From assembly GCF_042453785.1 (NCBI RefSeq), contig NC_091664.1, positions 5,568,501 to 5,632,500 of the forward strand: 64,000 nt of DNA. The letters run 5' to 3'. The notes below the pieces were generated by a model. It was not told the DNA's origin and searched no databases. It was given only the letters and a program-made list of their open reading frames with translations. Positions 9,892-18,900 of this stretch are shown here, in pieces. Source of the DNA: Malus domestica. Its lineage: Eukaryota > Streptophyta > Magnoliopsida > Rosales > Rosaceae. Numbering within the stretch: position 1 is the stretch's first letter; each line of letters starts with the position of its first letter. The position numbers were made by a program, and so were the translations under genes.

Positions 9892-10709
9892 TGCCCAATT
9901 TTGTTGCACTTGTGACACTTGACCTTGTTTTTAACCCAACACTCTCCATAGTGAAGTCTATCACAGAATTTACACTTATCCCCCATGTTGTTTGCCTCAT
10001 TCTTCACAGTGAATCCAACCTTATTACTCCAATCACCCTTGTTACTCCATTGTTTCTCTTTTGGCTTAAAATTCTTGTGATATTTGTTACTGTTTGGCTG
10101 GCCATTGAACTTATTAGACTTCGGGGCAAATTTCAAACTAGCAAATGCTTTCTCCATACTACTCTCCCCATGTCTATCCAACCTTTGTTCATACCCCTTC
10201 AAGATAGCTACAACATCCTATGCATCTATGGTGTCTAAATCCTTAGTATTCTCTATCATAGCTGCAATACTATCATAGGACTTAGGTAAACTAATCAACA
10301 ATTTCTGAACAATTCTTTGATTACTCAGATCTTCACCATAGCTCTTCATTTGATTAATCAGATCAAACAATTTAGCAATATACACATAAAGAGATTCACT
10401 ATCATTCATGCGAGTATATTCAAAATCTCGCCTAAGACCTTGAAGTTTCACAAATCTTACTTGCTTTTCACCAAAAAACTCTTGTTTCAGGATGTCCCAC
10501 GCAGCCTTCTCACTTTCCTGAGTTGCAATCCTCAGGAAAATTTGATTTGAAACGGCACCTTGAATAATACCCATTGCTCTAGCATCCTTGACCACATTCT
10601 CTCGCAGCAGCTTCCTCTCCGCCTCTGTGAGCTCTTCCTCCTTCGCCAGAGCTCTGTCCCCACTCTCAACCATATTCCACAGTTCATACGAGCGAAAGAT
10701 AGTCTTCAT
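9892..10709 (-). pseudogene. Ty1-copia gag, cut by the Tat insertion
   Basis: The minus-strand reading is a copia capsid protein (UBN2-type gag). It begins with a FDFWQIKM segment just upstream of the ATG at 10709, and continues through AWDILKQEFFGEKQVR and LLISLPKSYDSI. A frame change at about 10210-10218 separates this block from a Lys/Asn-rich linker and zinc-knuckle-like cysteines (CKFC, then CHKCNKIGH). The second knuckle is cut in half exactly where the Tat LTR begins (9891/9892). The rest of this element should resume left of the window, beyond the Tat 5' LTR. Gag packages element RNA into particles; this copy cannot work. Confidence 0.85.
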
Positions 10710-10872
10710 TTTGATTTGCCAGAAATCAAAATTCTCGCCATTGAAGATTGGCGCTCAGAGTTCTCCTCATCCAGAACCAACCATGTTAGACACTCGAATC
10801 ACTGCAATAAGCTTTTGCTGTGAATCTGAGCTCACCTACTCGTAGAAACGATGCCCAGAAGTTTAGATCCAA

Positions 10873-10888
10873 CCTGGCTCTGAGGCCA
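10873..10888 (-). other. Copia primer-binding site
   Basis: Minus strand TGGCCTCAGAGCCAGG directly follows the LTR terminus AACA. It is close to the initiator-Met tRNA complement TGGTATCAGAGC used by most plant copia elements. Confidence 0.75.
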
Positions 10889-11273
10889 TGTTAGAATAAA
10901 GCAACACAACTACACAATAAGTCTAACAGTATTTGAGAGAGATGTTCGGAAAGATTTAGAAGATGAATTCGGAGGAAGAACACACACAGAGCATAACTAT
11001 TGAACTTCTATCATTGTATTTCATACTGAGCATATGAGCTCGAAGAGACACTTAACTGATGGAGATGAGAGAGAGAGAGACATAACCTCAATTCAATCTC
11101 AACCAACCATTACAACCTATCTTAAGATCAAGACACTTGTCAAATGATAAGCCCTATGAGACTTAATCAACACATCACATTTTTACACAATGGCTCAGCC
11201 TATGAGCTGAGACATAACACACATAACAACCTTGTAATGTTTTCTAATCAGCTCAACAACTTACATACTAACA
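10889..11273 (-). mobile_element. 5' LTR of the copia element (385 bp)
   Basis: In native orientation it starts TGTTAGTATG and ends TTATTCTAACA, with short inverted termini TGTTA/TAACA. It is followed by the primer site and then gag. The target duplication cannot be checked because the other end is not in the window. Confidence 0.75.
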
Positions 11274-11538
11274 ATTTATTCTCCATTTTGGTACCAAACA
11301 ACACATTTCAGGAAAGAAGAACCATCAACCCAGATAATTTGGCCACACGATTCCTCTTAATGCTTCTTTGGTCAACCCAATAGAGCATGGTGGAATTAAA
11401 AGAAAATTAGACACCTAATATGTACCAAATAATGGGCAGAAACTATAAGGATAAGAATCTAGTTCACGGGAATATATCAGTGGAAACTTGGATGCACAAT
11501 CTCATGAATATATATTCGTGCTACTCGATATAACATAC

Positions 11539-11641
11539 CTTTGAACTACCAGATAATTCTTTCTTCGAGTTTGCAAGATCATCGTCAACTGAAGAGCTCT
11601 CTAGCAACGCAAACTGCAATTTTGGTGTAGGTCTGGAAATC
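11539..11641 (-). pseudogene. VIPP1: VIPP1/IM30 exon relic
   Basis: A 103-nt segment flanked by acceptor TTAG and donor GTATGT encodes LLESSSVDDDLANSKKELSG. This strongly resembles the C-terminal part of plant VIPP1, the plastid inner-membrane protein needed for thylakoid formation. I find no neighbouring VIPP1 exons on either side; the downstream side is occupied by the copia LTR. It is therefore most likely a fragment left by duplication or transposon activity, not a gene. Confidence 0.65.
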
Positions 11642-12588
11642 CTAAGAAATCAATTTTCAGATGAGAAAAAAAAAATCAAAAGCATGAAGAAATGATATCC
11701 CCTCTATTGTCCCTTAGGCAGATAGTACGCGTGCATTATAATCATCTTATATTATCACATCAAAATGCGCAAGTTTTGTTGCTGGGACAGAAGTTCATTT
11801 CCATGTAAATTAAATAGCTAAGGTACAATTGGAAGAATGTAGCTGGTTTGCAAAACATTTGTCAAACACGAGGATCCAATCCTTCTATAAACACATTTAC
11901 AAACAAGAGCTGAAGAAACATACAATCAAAATCAAATCAGTGATTCAAAATTTTGAATTGTCCAATGAAAACCATCAATCTTTAATTTCTATTGGCATTT
12001 AATTGTACGCAGCTTCTATATCAAGAACTACTGATAGATGTTTGAAAAAGTTAAAAAACAAAGAACCAATTACTCCTCTTTTCTAAGATCATTCATGATA
12101 ATTTATAATTTATAACTGTGTTCTCATGGGTATCTGTGTGAATAACACTTCCTAGCTAACGTGTGTGAGTCCACATATATACGTGTAATTGAAAGAGTTA
12201 AATAAAATAAAACGACGGGTGGGGTGGGGGTGGTGGTGGAAGCGGGGGTGGTTTAAAGGACCTAAACAGCAGAATAGGGTCAATGACAACAAAGTTGAAA
12301 TGGTTTCAGCAAAACAAGATGGAAAGAGTCCTGACGTAATTTCCTATTAGTGTCCCTCCCAGCCCTCTCGTAATGACCTGCTAAACATCCCACTTTCCAC
12401 CAATGCGTCGCTATTGCTACATTACTACTGCCAGGCCATAGAGATTGAGATGGAGCAAGAATATCTCTGTCATATTGTTCTTGAATGAGTCTCAATTGAG
12501 AATTTATAACCAGCTCTTTTTGGGTCAGAAATTTCTAAATTGTTAGAGCTAATGCTTTCCCAATGCAAGGAGTACCGGATGAGACTAA
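11642..12588. other. AT-rich non-coding DNA
   Basis: No gene, RNA or clear repeat is seen. A G-rich stretch lies at 12215-12250. Confidence 0.5.
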
Positions 12589-12964
12589 GGACTGGTTTGG
12601 TATTGCTGTGCTTTGAAAAAAAACTGCTGTGAGAATAAGTGGATGTGCTGTGAGAATCAACAGCTGTGAAATAAAGCAGCAGAGTGTTTGGTAAACTTTT
12701 TTGTAAAAGTGCTTTTGGAAAAAAAAAATCAGTTTGATAGTGAGTCTTTTCATTAAAAGAGCACTGTAGCTCCGTGTGCTTTGAAAAAAAGCCAGTTTTC
12801 CAAAGCTGCAAATAGCAGCTTTAACTTTTTCCTTTGATTTCAGCTTATTCTCACAACAGCTTCCAAAATAAGCCCTTTTTTTTAGTTTACCAAACACCTA
12901 AAACCCTCACAGCTTTTTTTCATGGGTGCTTTTTTTTTTAAGCACCTCACTCCCAAACCACCTC
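12589..12964. mobile_element. Harbinger-type MITE (376 bp)
   Basis: The ends are imperfect inverted repeats around TGGTTTGG (left GGACTGGTTTGGTATTGC, right complement GAGGTGGTTTGGGAGTGAGG). They are flanked by TAA on both sides (12586-12588 and 12965-12967), the 3-bp target expected of PIF/Harbinger elements. No coding capacity. Confidence 0.7.
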
Positions 12965-13019
12965 TAAATGAAGTAGCAATTGACACTTAATGAAATACTG
13001 TATAAAGAACTGGAAGCCA

Positions 13020-13255
13020 AATATACAAAGGGTCCAATTGGAAATGCATCTCTAGAAAGCACTTCTTTTCATAAGAGCTTCAATTAGAAGAACGTCGAAA
13101 CATATAATCAAATGAAGTGCTTCTAGAGAAAAAAAAAAAAAAAAAAAAAAAAAAAACCCTCTTCTTTTCTCTGCCACACATTGTCAGAAGCGCTTTTGGC
13201 TATTAGGAAAACACTTTCAACTATTCTAAAATAACTTTCAAACAGGCCCAAAGCA
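13020..13255. mobile_element. MITE remnant with poly(A) run
   Basis: It contains AAGCACTTC and GAAGTGCTTCTAGAGA-type inverted phrases, a long A run near 13127-13156, and a right end AACAGGCCCAAA typical of the same MITE superfamily as 44440-44810. The left end is not clear. Confidence 0.5.
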
Positions 13256-13407
13256 GATTCCAAACCCAATTGTCTTCTCAAAATCTAATTATCTCCCCTA
13301 TTTCCCCATTACAAGTAAAAGATGGAATATTTGCAAACACAAACTCAATTCCCCATGAAATGTTTTCCCTTTCCCCATGAAAGCCAGCCTTAGAAGCAAA
13401 GAAAACC

Positions 13408-13607
13408 GGATTTGGATCATCTCCTGAGCTAATGGAGAGGATCCTCCTGACCCATCATCGTGGGCCGTTGGATTTTTATCCAACGATTATAATTATTTTA
13501 ACTTTAAAGGGACCCCCTCTGTTTGTAGCCGTTGGATAAAAATCCAACGATCCAAGATGATAGGTCAAGAGGATCCTCTTGATTAGCTCAAGAGAGGATC
13601 CAAATCC
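13408..13607. mobile_element. Mutator-like MITE (200 bp)
   Basis: Long inverted repeats begin GGATTTGGATC at both ends, with a second palindromic part around CCGTTGGATTTTTATCCAACG-like text. A perfect 9-bp target duplication AAGAAAACC occurs at 13399-13407 and 13608-13616, diagnostic of Mutator-type transposition. Confidence 0.88.
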
Positions 13608-13815
13608 AAGAAAACCCACTCTCCACTAAGCTCAATACAACTATTTGGATTCCCAACCAACCAATAAACAAGTCTCAAAACATTCAAAGCAAGTTGAAAA
13701 ATCAGAGCAAACACAGAGTAACAACCAAGAGGCAGATATGGAAGTCCAATTGAAAATCTAAAAGATACGCATTAACTGAAAACTTCAGTAAAGAAAAAGG
13801 CACACACATCCGCCA

Positions 13816-13921
13816 TTGAAGAAGGAAATCGTGAAAGGTTTTCTGACCATGGAGAGACTGTTGGAGCTTGAAGAAGAAGCTTGGAACGAAGAGGCAGGCG
13901 TCAACGCCATGGTCAATCCTG
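13816..13921 (+). other. Possible orphan exon
   Basis: An ORF beginning at 13816 contains MERLLELEEEAWNEEAG and is followed by a possible donor GTAAATATATG at 13921. No further exons are found before the pararetrovirus. It could be a 5' fragment of a gene cut by later insertions. Family not recognised; weak evidence. Confidence 0.25.
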
Positions 13922-14373
13922 TAAATATATGCAGTTTTGTGGCCATTCTGATGGACAAGTCAGTTGAAATGCTGCAAAATTTGATAGATATGATTCAAAA
14001 AGATGATGATCACTTCTCCAAGTTATTAAGAAAGAAACTATTTTTAATACACCCCAATTTATTTTCAAACGTGAATTCTAAGATTTTCTTCTTCAAGTTT
14101 TCAAAGTTTTGTTCAAAAAAAAAAATCTCAAAATCACTCCCCCTTTCCTTAACAAAATCGTAACCATTAAAATTAGGGAGTTTTAACGAAAATGGCTTGG
14201 TACTATTCATTCTTAACCATAAGGACATTTTATGTATGAAAAGTCTATAATAGATCAAACTCTTCTCTTTATTTACTCTTATGCCATTACATGCGGACCA
14301 CAACGATGTTGACATTTCTGTCTGGAAATACATTATGATGCTATTCATCTTATGCTAATTTACAGCTAGTTCT
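13922..14373. other. Left flank and probable viral left border
   Basis: The intergenic tail after the last viral ORF runs into ordinary genomic DNA somewhere near 14160-14280. No terminal repeat marks the junction, as expected for integrated pararetroviruses, so the border is approximate. Confidence 0.4.
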
Positions 14374-15132
14374 TCAGGCTTCCATCATGTTGTCGATGTT
14401 ATGCAGCTTTTCTTCTAACAAATTATTCCAATACTGTTCATCACCTTCTACTAGCTCCGCATCTCTTTCTCTATCTTCTTTCACCTTGTAATATATTTCC
14501 GCTGTTTCTTCTTTGAAATTTTGGGGCTTCCAATAAGGCTGATGACTGATTCTTGTCTTGCTGTAAATATACATCTCTTCTTCTTCTGCTACTAGTACCA
14601 TATCATACCTAAAATCTTCAAACTCATCTAAAGCAAACATTTGGATCCCCCTAAATTTTAAAATATCTTTGTATGAAGGAGTACACCTATGTGAGGAGAT
14701 AGGGTTTAGTCTAAAGGACTCTTTATTGATCATGGCTATATGCCTAGCTTTCTCCTTATGCATGTGTACATACCAATCTGGAGGACTACTAATAAAACTT
14801 ATGCAAATTTCTTTCCACCTTTCTAGATAGTCTTCTGCTACTTTAATAAGCTTTTCAGGAAATGATTCTAGTTGAGAAATACAGTTAATAAATATTTTAT
14901 CTAGATAACCAAACTCTAATAGTAAGGCAGGGGTGACTTCTACCTCATTATGCTTTTTCTGATGCTCATAACTAAAATGCCATGATTTAAAATCTCTCAT
15001 GTCAATCCTGGCCACAGCTACGCTAACTTCTGGTTTACAAATACAATTCTCTGTACTATCACAAAGACATGGAGGATACATCTTTGTAATAATATACATC
15101 CCTGGTTTTGGATCAAATATGGACTGATACAA
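14374..15132 (-). CDS. Pararetrovirus distal ORF segment (252 codons)
   Basis: This lies in the same frame as the preceding ORF, directly after that ORF's TAA (15141-15139). It has no ATG at its head; the first usable triplet is TTG at 15132. The product has a Cys cluster near residues 20-32 (PPCLCDSTENCICKPE), a basic/aromatic middle and an acidic C-terminus. It may be the C-terminal half of a single distal protein interrupted by one stop, a readthrough product, or a separate ORF with a non-AUG start. Distal proteins of this family are poorly understood. No function is assigned. Confidence 0.6.
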   Translation of the reverse strand: MYQSIFDPKPGMYIITKMYPPCLCDSTENCICKPEVSVAVARIDMRDFKSWHFSYEHQKKHNEVEVTPALLLEFGYLDKIFINCISQLESFPEKLIKVAEDYLERWKEICISFISSPPDWYVHMHKEKARHIAMINKESFRLNPISSHRCTPSYKDILKFRGIQMFALDEFEDFRYDMVLVAEEEEMYIYSKTRISHQPYWKPQNFKEETAEIYYKVKEDRERDAELVEGDEQYWNNLLEEKLHNIDNMMEA

Positions 15133-15138
15133 AGCGCA

Positions 15139-15990
15139 TTATAATTGTAATTGTAACTCTTTCATGGACTGTGATGCTCTGCTCAGGATCTCATTTTGCA
15201 TATCTGTTGGCATTATTCTTAGTTTTGCTTTTGAAATTTCTTCTAATAAAACATCGTCTAATATTAAGTCTGAAGATATATTTCTAAGAAAACTTTCATA
15301 TTTTTCTTGTTTTTCTTTGTCACTCAGAACCTGATGCTGATCATTACTTTGATGTTGCTCCATTTCAACGTCTTCTTCTAAGAGCTCAATCTTAATTTCT
15401 TCTATGGGTTCATTAGCCTCTTGTTCTATGGGTTCAATAACCTCTTTTCCTTTATGCTGATCAATTTCTAAACCTATTTTTAATTCTCTTTTCAAGGTGT
15501 CACTTGCCTTTTGCTGCATTCTAAGATATTGGAGTTCTTGGTTCATTTTGGTAAACTTACCAAGTAATGACTCATGGTCCCTAGAAATGGCTTGAAGATT
15601 GTGCTCAAGAGAATAAATATGTTGCTGGTTTTGGTGGAAATTAAAATTAAAGCTATCAAACTCTTGTTCCAAGGCTCTAATTAATTTTTCATGACCTAAC
15701 CTCATGCTTGGCTGCTTAATTTGGATATTCCAGAAATTATCTAAGAGAACCTGCTGCCTATCAGAAAGCCCTGGTACTCTTGACCTGTATCTCAGAGTTG
15801 GATTTCTGATTTCTTCAACAATATTGCCATTAAAGTTGAACGTGGGTACTGGTGGTGATGCTGGTCTGCTCATGCTATTTTGAAATCCACTGAATGGTGG
15901 AGGTTGATGGTGCATCATCATGCCATTGAAAGAAACTCTTCTGCCTTGCGGCCTTGTGCTATTTGCTGATGATGGTCCACGATATTCCAT
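15139..15990 (-). CDS. Pararetrovirus ORF after the polyprotein (283 aa)
   Basis: The ATG at 15990-15988 follows the polyprotein stop (TGA, 15999-15997) after 6 nt. The N-terminus (1-60) is Pro/Ser/Met-rich and probably disordered. Residues about 65-190 look helical with heptad-like leucines (HIYSLEHNLQAISRDHESLL), a likely coiled coil. Residues 180-230 are very acidic and repeat an EPIE phrase. The product ends LQLQL at a TAA. In CaMV-like viruses the distal ORF is a translational activator and inclusion protein; in RTBV it is p46. I see no diagnostic motif of either, so the role is unknown. Confidence 0.7.
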   Translation of the reverse strand: MEYRGPSSANSTRPQGRRVSFNGMMMHHQPPPFSGFQNSMSRPASPPVPTFNFNGNIVEEIRNPTLRYRSRVPGLSDRQQVLLDNFWNIQIKQPSMRLGHEKLIRALEQEFDSFNFNFHQNQQHIYSLEHNLQAISRDHESLLGKFTKMNQELQYLRMQQKASDTLKRELKIGLEIDQHKGKEVIEPIEQEANEPIEEIKIELLEEDVEMEQHQSNDQHQVLSDKEKQEKYESFLRNISSDLILDDVLLEEISKAKLRIMPTDMQNEILSRASQSMKELQLQL

Positions 15991-15996
15991 ACCTGT

Positions 15997-18900
15997 TCAA
16001 CAAATTAATCTTGATAAGATATCAGCTAATGTATTGTCATTACCTTTTATATGTTCAAAAATTGGTTTAAAACCATTTCCTGTAATTGAATCAACAAAAT
16101 TAACCCATCTTCGGGCTGCCTGTTTATTAGTATGTATCTTGTTATAATGAGAAACTATATTTTGACAATCTGTTCTAATCGTAAATACTTCATTATGTAA
16201 AAATAAAGAAAATGTTTCAAGTGAATTAATTATCCCTAAAATTTCTAAATCTGTTGATGGTAATCTTGACTGTACATCACTAAACTTTCCTGAGGAATAT
16301 CTACAAACTTGTTCGTCAGACTTTGGAGACTCCCTATGCTTTTTCTGGTATAGTATACCTGCCCATCCTAATGATGAAGCATCTGTTTCGACTATTTTAT
16401 AACTATCATCTAATGGTAATGTTAATGGCTTAAGTTTAGTAATTTCTTCTTTTATTTTTTGAACTAATTTAATATCTTCACTATTAAAATATTTTTGTCC
16501 CGTTTTGCTAGTTTTACTATGTAATACTGCTATTTTTCTTCCTAAATCCGGGATAAAATTTCTTGCATAATTTAGCAATCCTAAAAATGCTTGTAACTGT
16601 TTCTTATCTTCTAATTTGTTTGGAAATTCTAATACCTTTTTAGCTATATGATCTTGTAATTGTATCGTACCTAACTTGATATACATTCCTAAAAATTCTA
16701 TATCTTGCTTTTCTAATGCTATTTTATTTTTGCTAATCACAATCCCATTATTAATAAATTCTTGTAAAACTATCTCTAAATGCTTCCTATGTTCATTTCG
16801 ATTTTTACTATGTATTAAAATATCATCTACATAAACACTACAAAAATTATCATATTTCTTGAAAATTTGATCCATCTTTCTTTGAAAGATCGATGGAGCA
16901 TTTTTAAGTCCAAATGGCATAACAAGCCACTCAAAATGTCCTTCGGGACAAGTAAAAGCTGTCCAGCCAATTGATTCTTCTGCTAATCGTATTTGCCAAA
17001 ATCCTGATTTACAATCAAATTTACTAAAATATTTACTTTGTTGAATTTTATTTATAAGTTCATCTTTATTTGGTAACTTATAACTATCTTCATATGTATT
17101 ATCATTTAACCTCTTATAATTATAAACTATTCTAGCCTTTCCTCTTTTTAGCTCTGAATGTTTTCTTACTACAAATGCTGCTGATCTGTGTCTGGACTTA
17201 GAGGGTCTAATTACTTTTAAATTTAACAACTCTTTTATTTGCTGCTCAAACTCTTGTTTACTAATTAGACTACAAGGCATATCAGACATCTTAATGGTTA
17301 AATCTGGGTTAATTATATCTAATTTTGCTAGTATTTTATTTTTGCTCCAATGTAACTGTGGGTCTTCTCCTATAATCCTAGTTTGTTCTGCTAATTGTAA
17401 CAATTCTTCTAAACTTTTTGGTCTGTCTAACTGTAAGATTTCTATACGGGTTCCTTCATCTATAATTGGATATTCGTGTTCAAATATTTCTTCATCAAAC
17501 TCAAACTCTTTTAGATTATTATGCTCATCATTTTCTTTTGAATTTTCCAAATAATAATTGTCTTGACTACTAGATTCTTCTATACTTATACTTTTGTATG
17601 CTTCTATGGTATTACTTTGGTCAGTTATTGTAATTCCTCTTTTGAAAAATGTTATGCTAGGGTTCATAAATAAAAAACCTTGTAAACTTTTCAAAAAGTT
17701 TAAACCTAGAATGAATGGGTATGATCCTACTGGTGAGACAAATGTTAATGGTAGATTAAATTGTTGTTTTTCCACTTTAATGGACTCATTATTAATGCAA
17801 TGTGTTAAATAGACTGGTCTTTCATCAAACTGCGTTATTTTCACTGGTTTTGCTAATTTTTGTCTATACTTTTCTGGTACTAACTCCTCTCTTATGACAC
17901 TCTTAGTACTTCCTGTATCTATCATAGCTGTTGTTTGTATCTTATGTTCTTTTGCCAATTCTATTTCACAATTTATGGTAATTAAAGAACTATTTTTTGG
18001 CTTTTCTATACTATAAACAGTATTTCTTAATATTTCAGTGCTTTCTTGTGATTCTTCTGAATTAATTTCTAATAACTTATTATTATAACAATTTTCACAC
18101 AATATTGAATATGTATTATAGTATTTATTTGCAACTAATTTACTACACTTATGACATTTTTCTGGCCAACCTAAATTAATGTATTTATATTCTTCTTCAT
18201 GCTGTTCTTCTATGAAGGCACACATATACTCTTCTAAATCACTATTTGTGCTACTTGAATCTTCTGAGTCTGAATCTATCATGTTAATACTCTCTATACT
18301 ATAAATACTCTCATTATCACTTAAATTATCTAAACTGTATATTGACTGAATATCCTCATCTTCTTCTAACTTAAGTAACTCCATCAAATGTACTTTCTCT
18401 TTTGACTGTTTACCTAGTTTTGGACATTTAGGTCTAATATGTCCAGCTTCTCCACATAAATAACATTTACAATTACTCTTATCTTTTGGTGCTTTATATT
18501 TTCTAATCCAAGGTCTGCCACTTCTTTTTCTAAATTGTTTTGGAATATATTTTCTCTTCCTATATGTTCTTGAAGGTCTTATACTGAAATTCTTATACTG
18601 TTTGTAGGGTTTATATGACTTATATTTCTTTTTGTGTATTTTCTTATGCTTATTTTTCTTATGACAACCATACTGTTGTGGTAAATCTATGTTTTTACAA
18701 CTCATGTAAAATTGTTTCCTAATTTGTCTCTTAGCTTTTATTTGACTACACTCTTGTCTAAGTATATCGTATACATGTTGAATTCTAGGTCCTATTGCAA
18801 TATCATTTTTCTTTGGATGCTTTTGCCATTCATTCCAAATCTTTTCTCCTATTGGTCCTTTTATTTTTGTCATATAAGTATCTAATAAATTAATATCACT

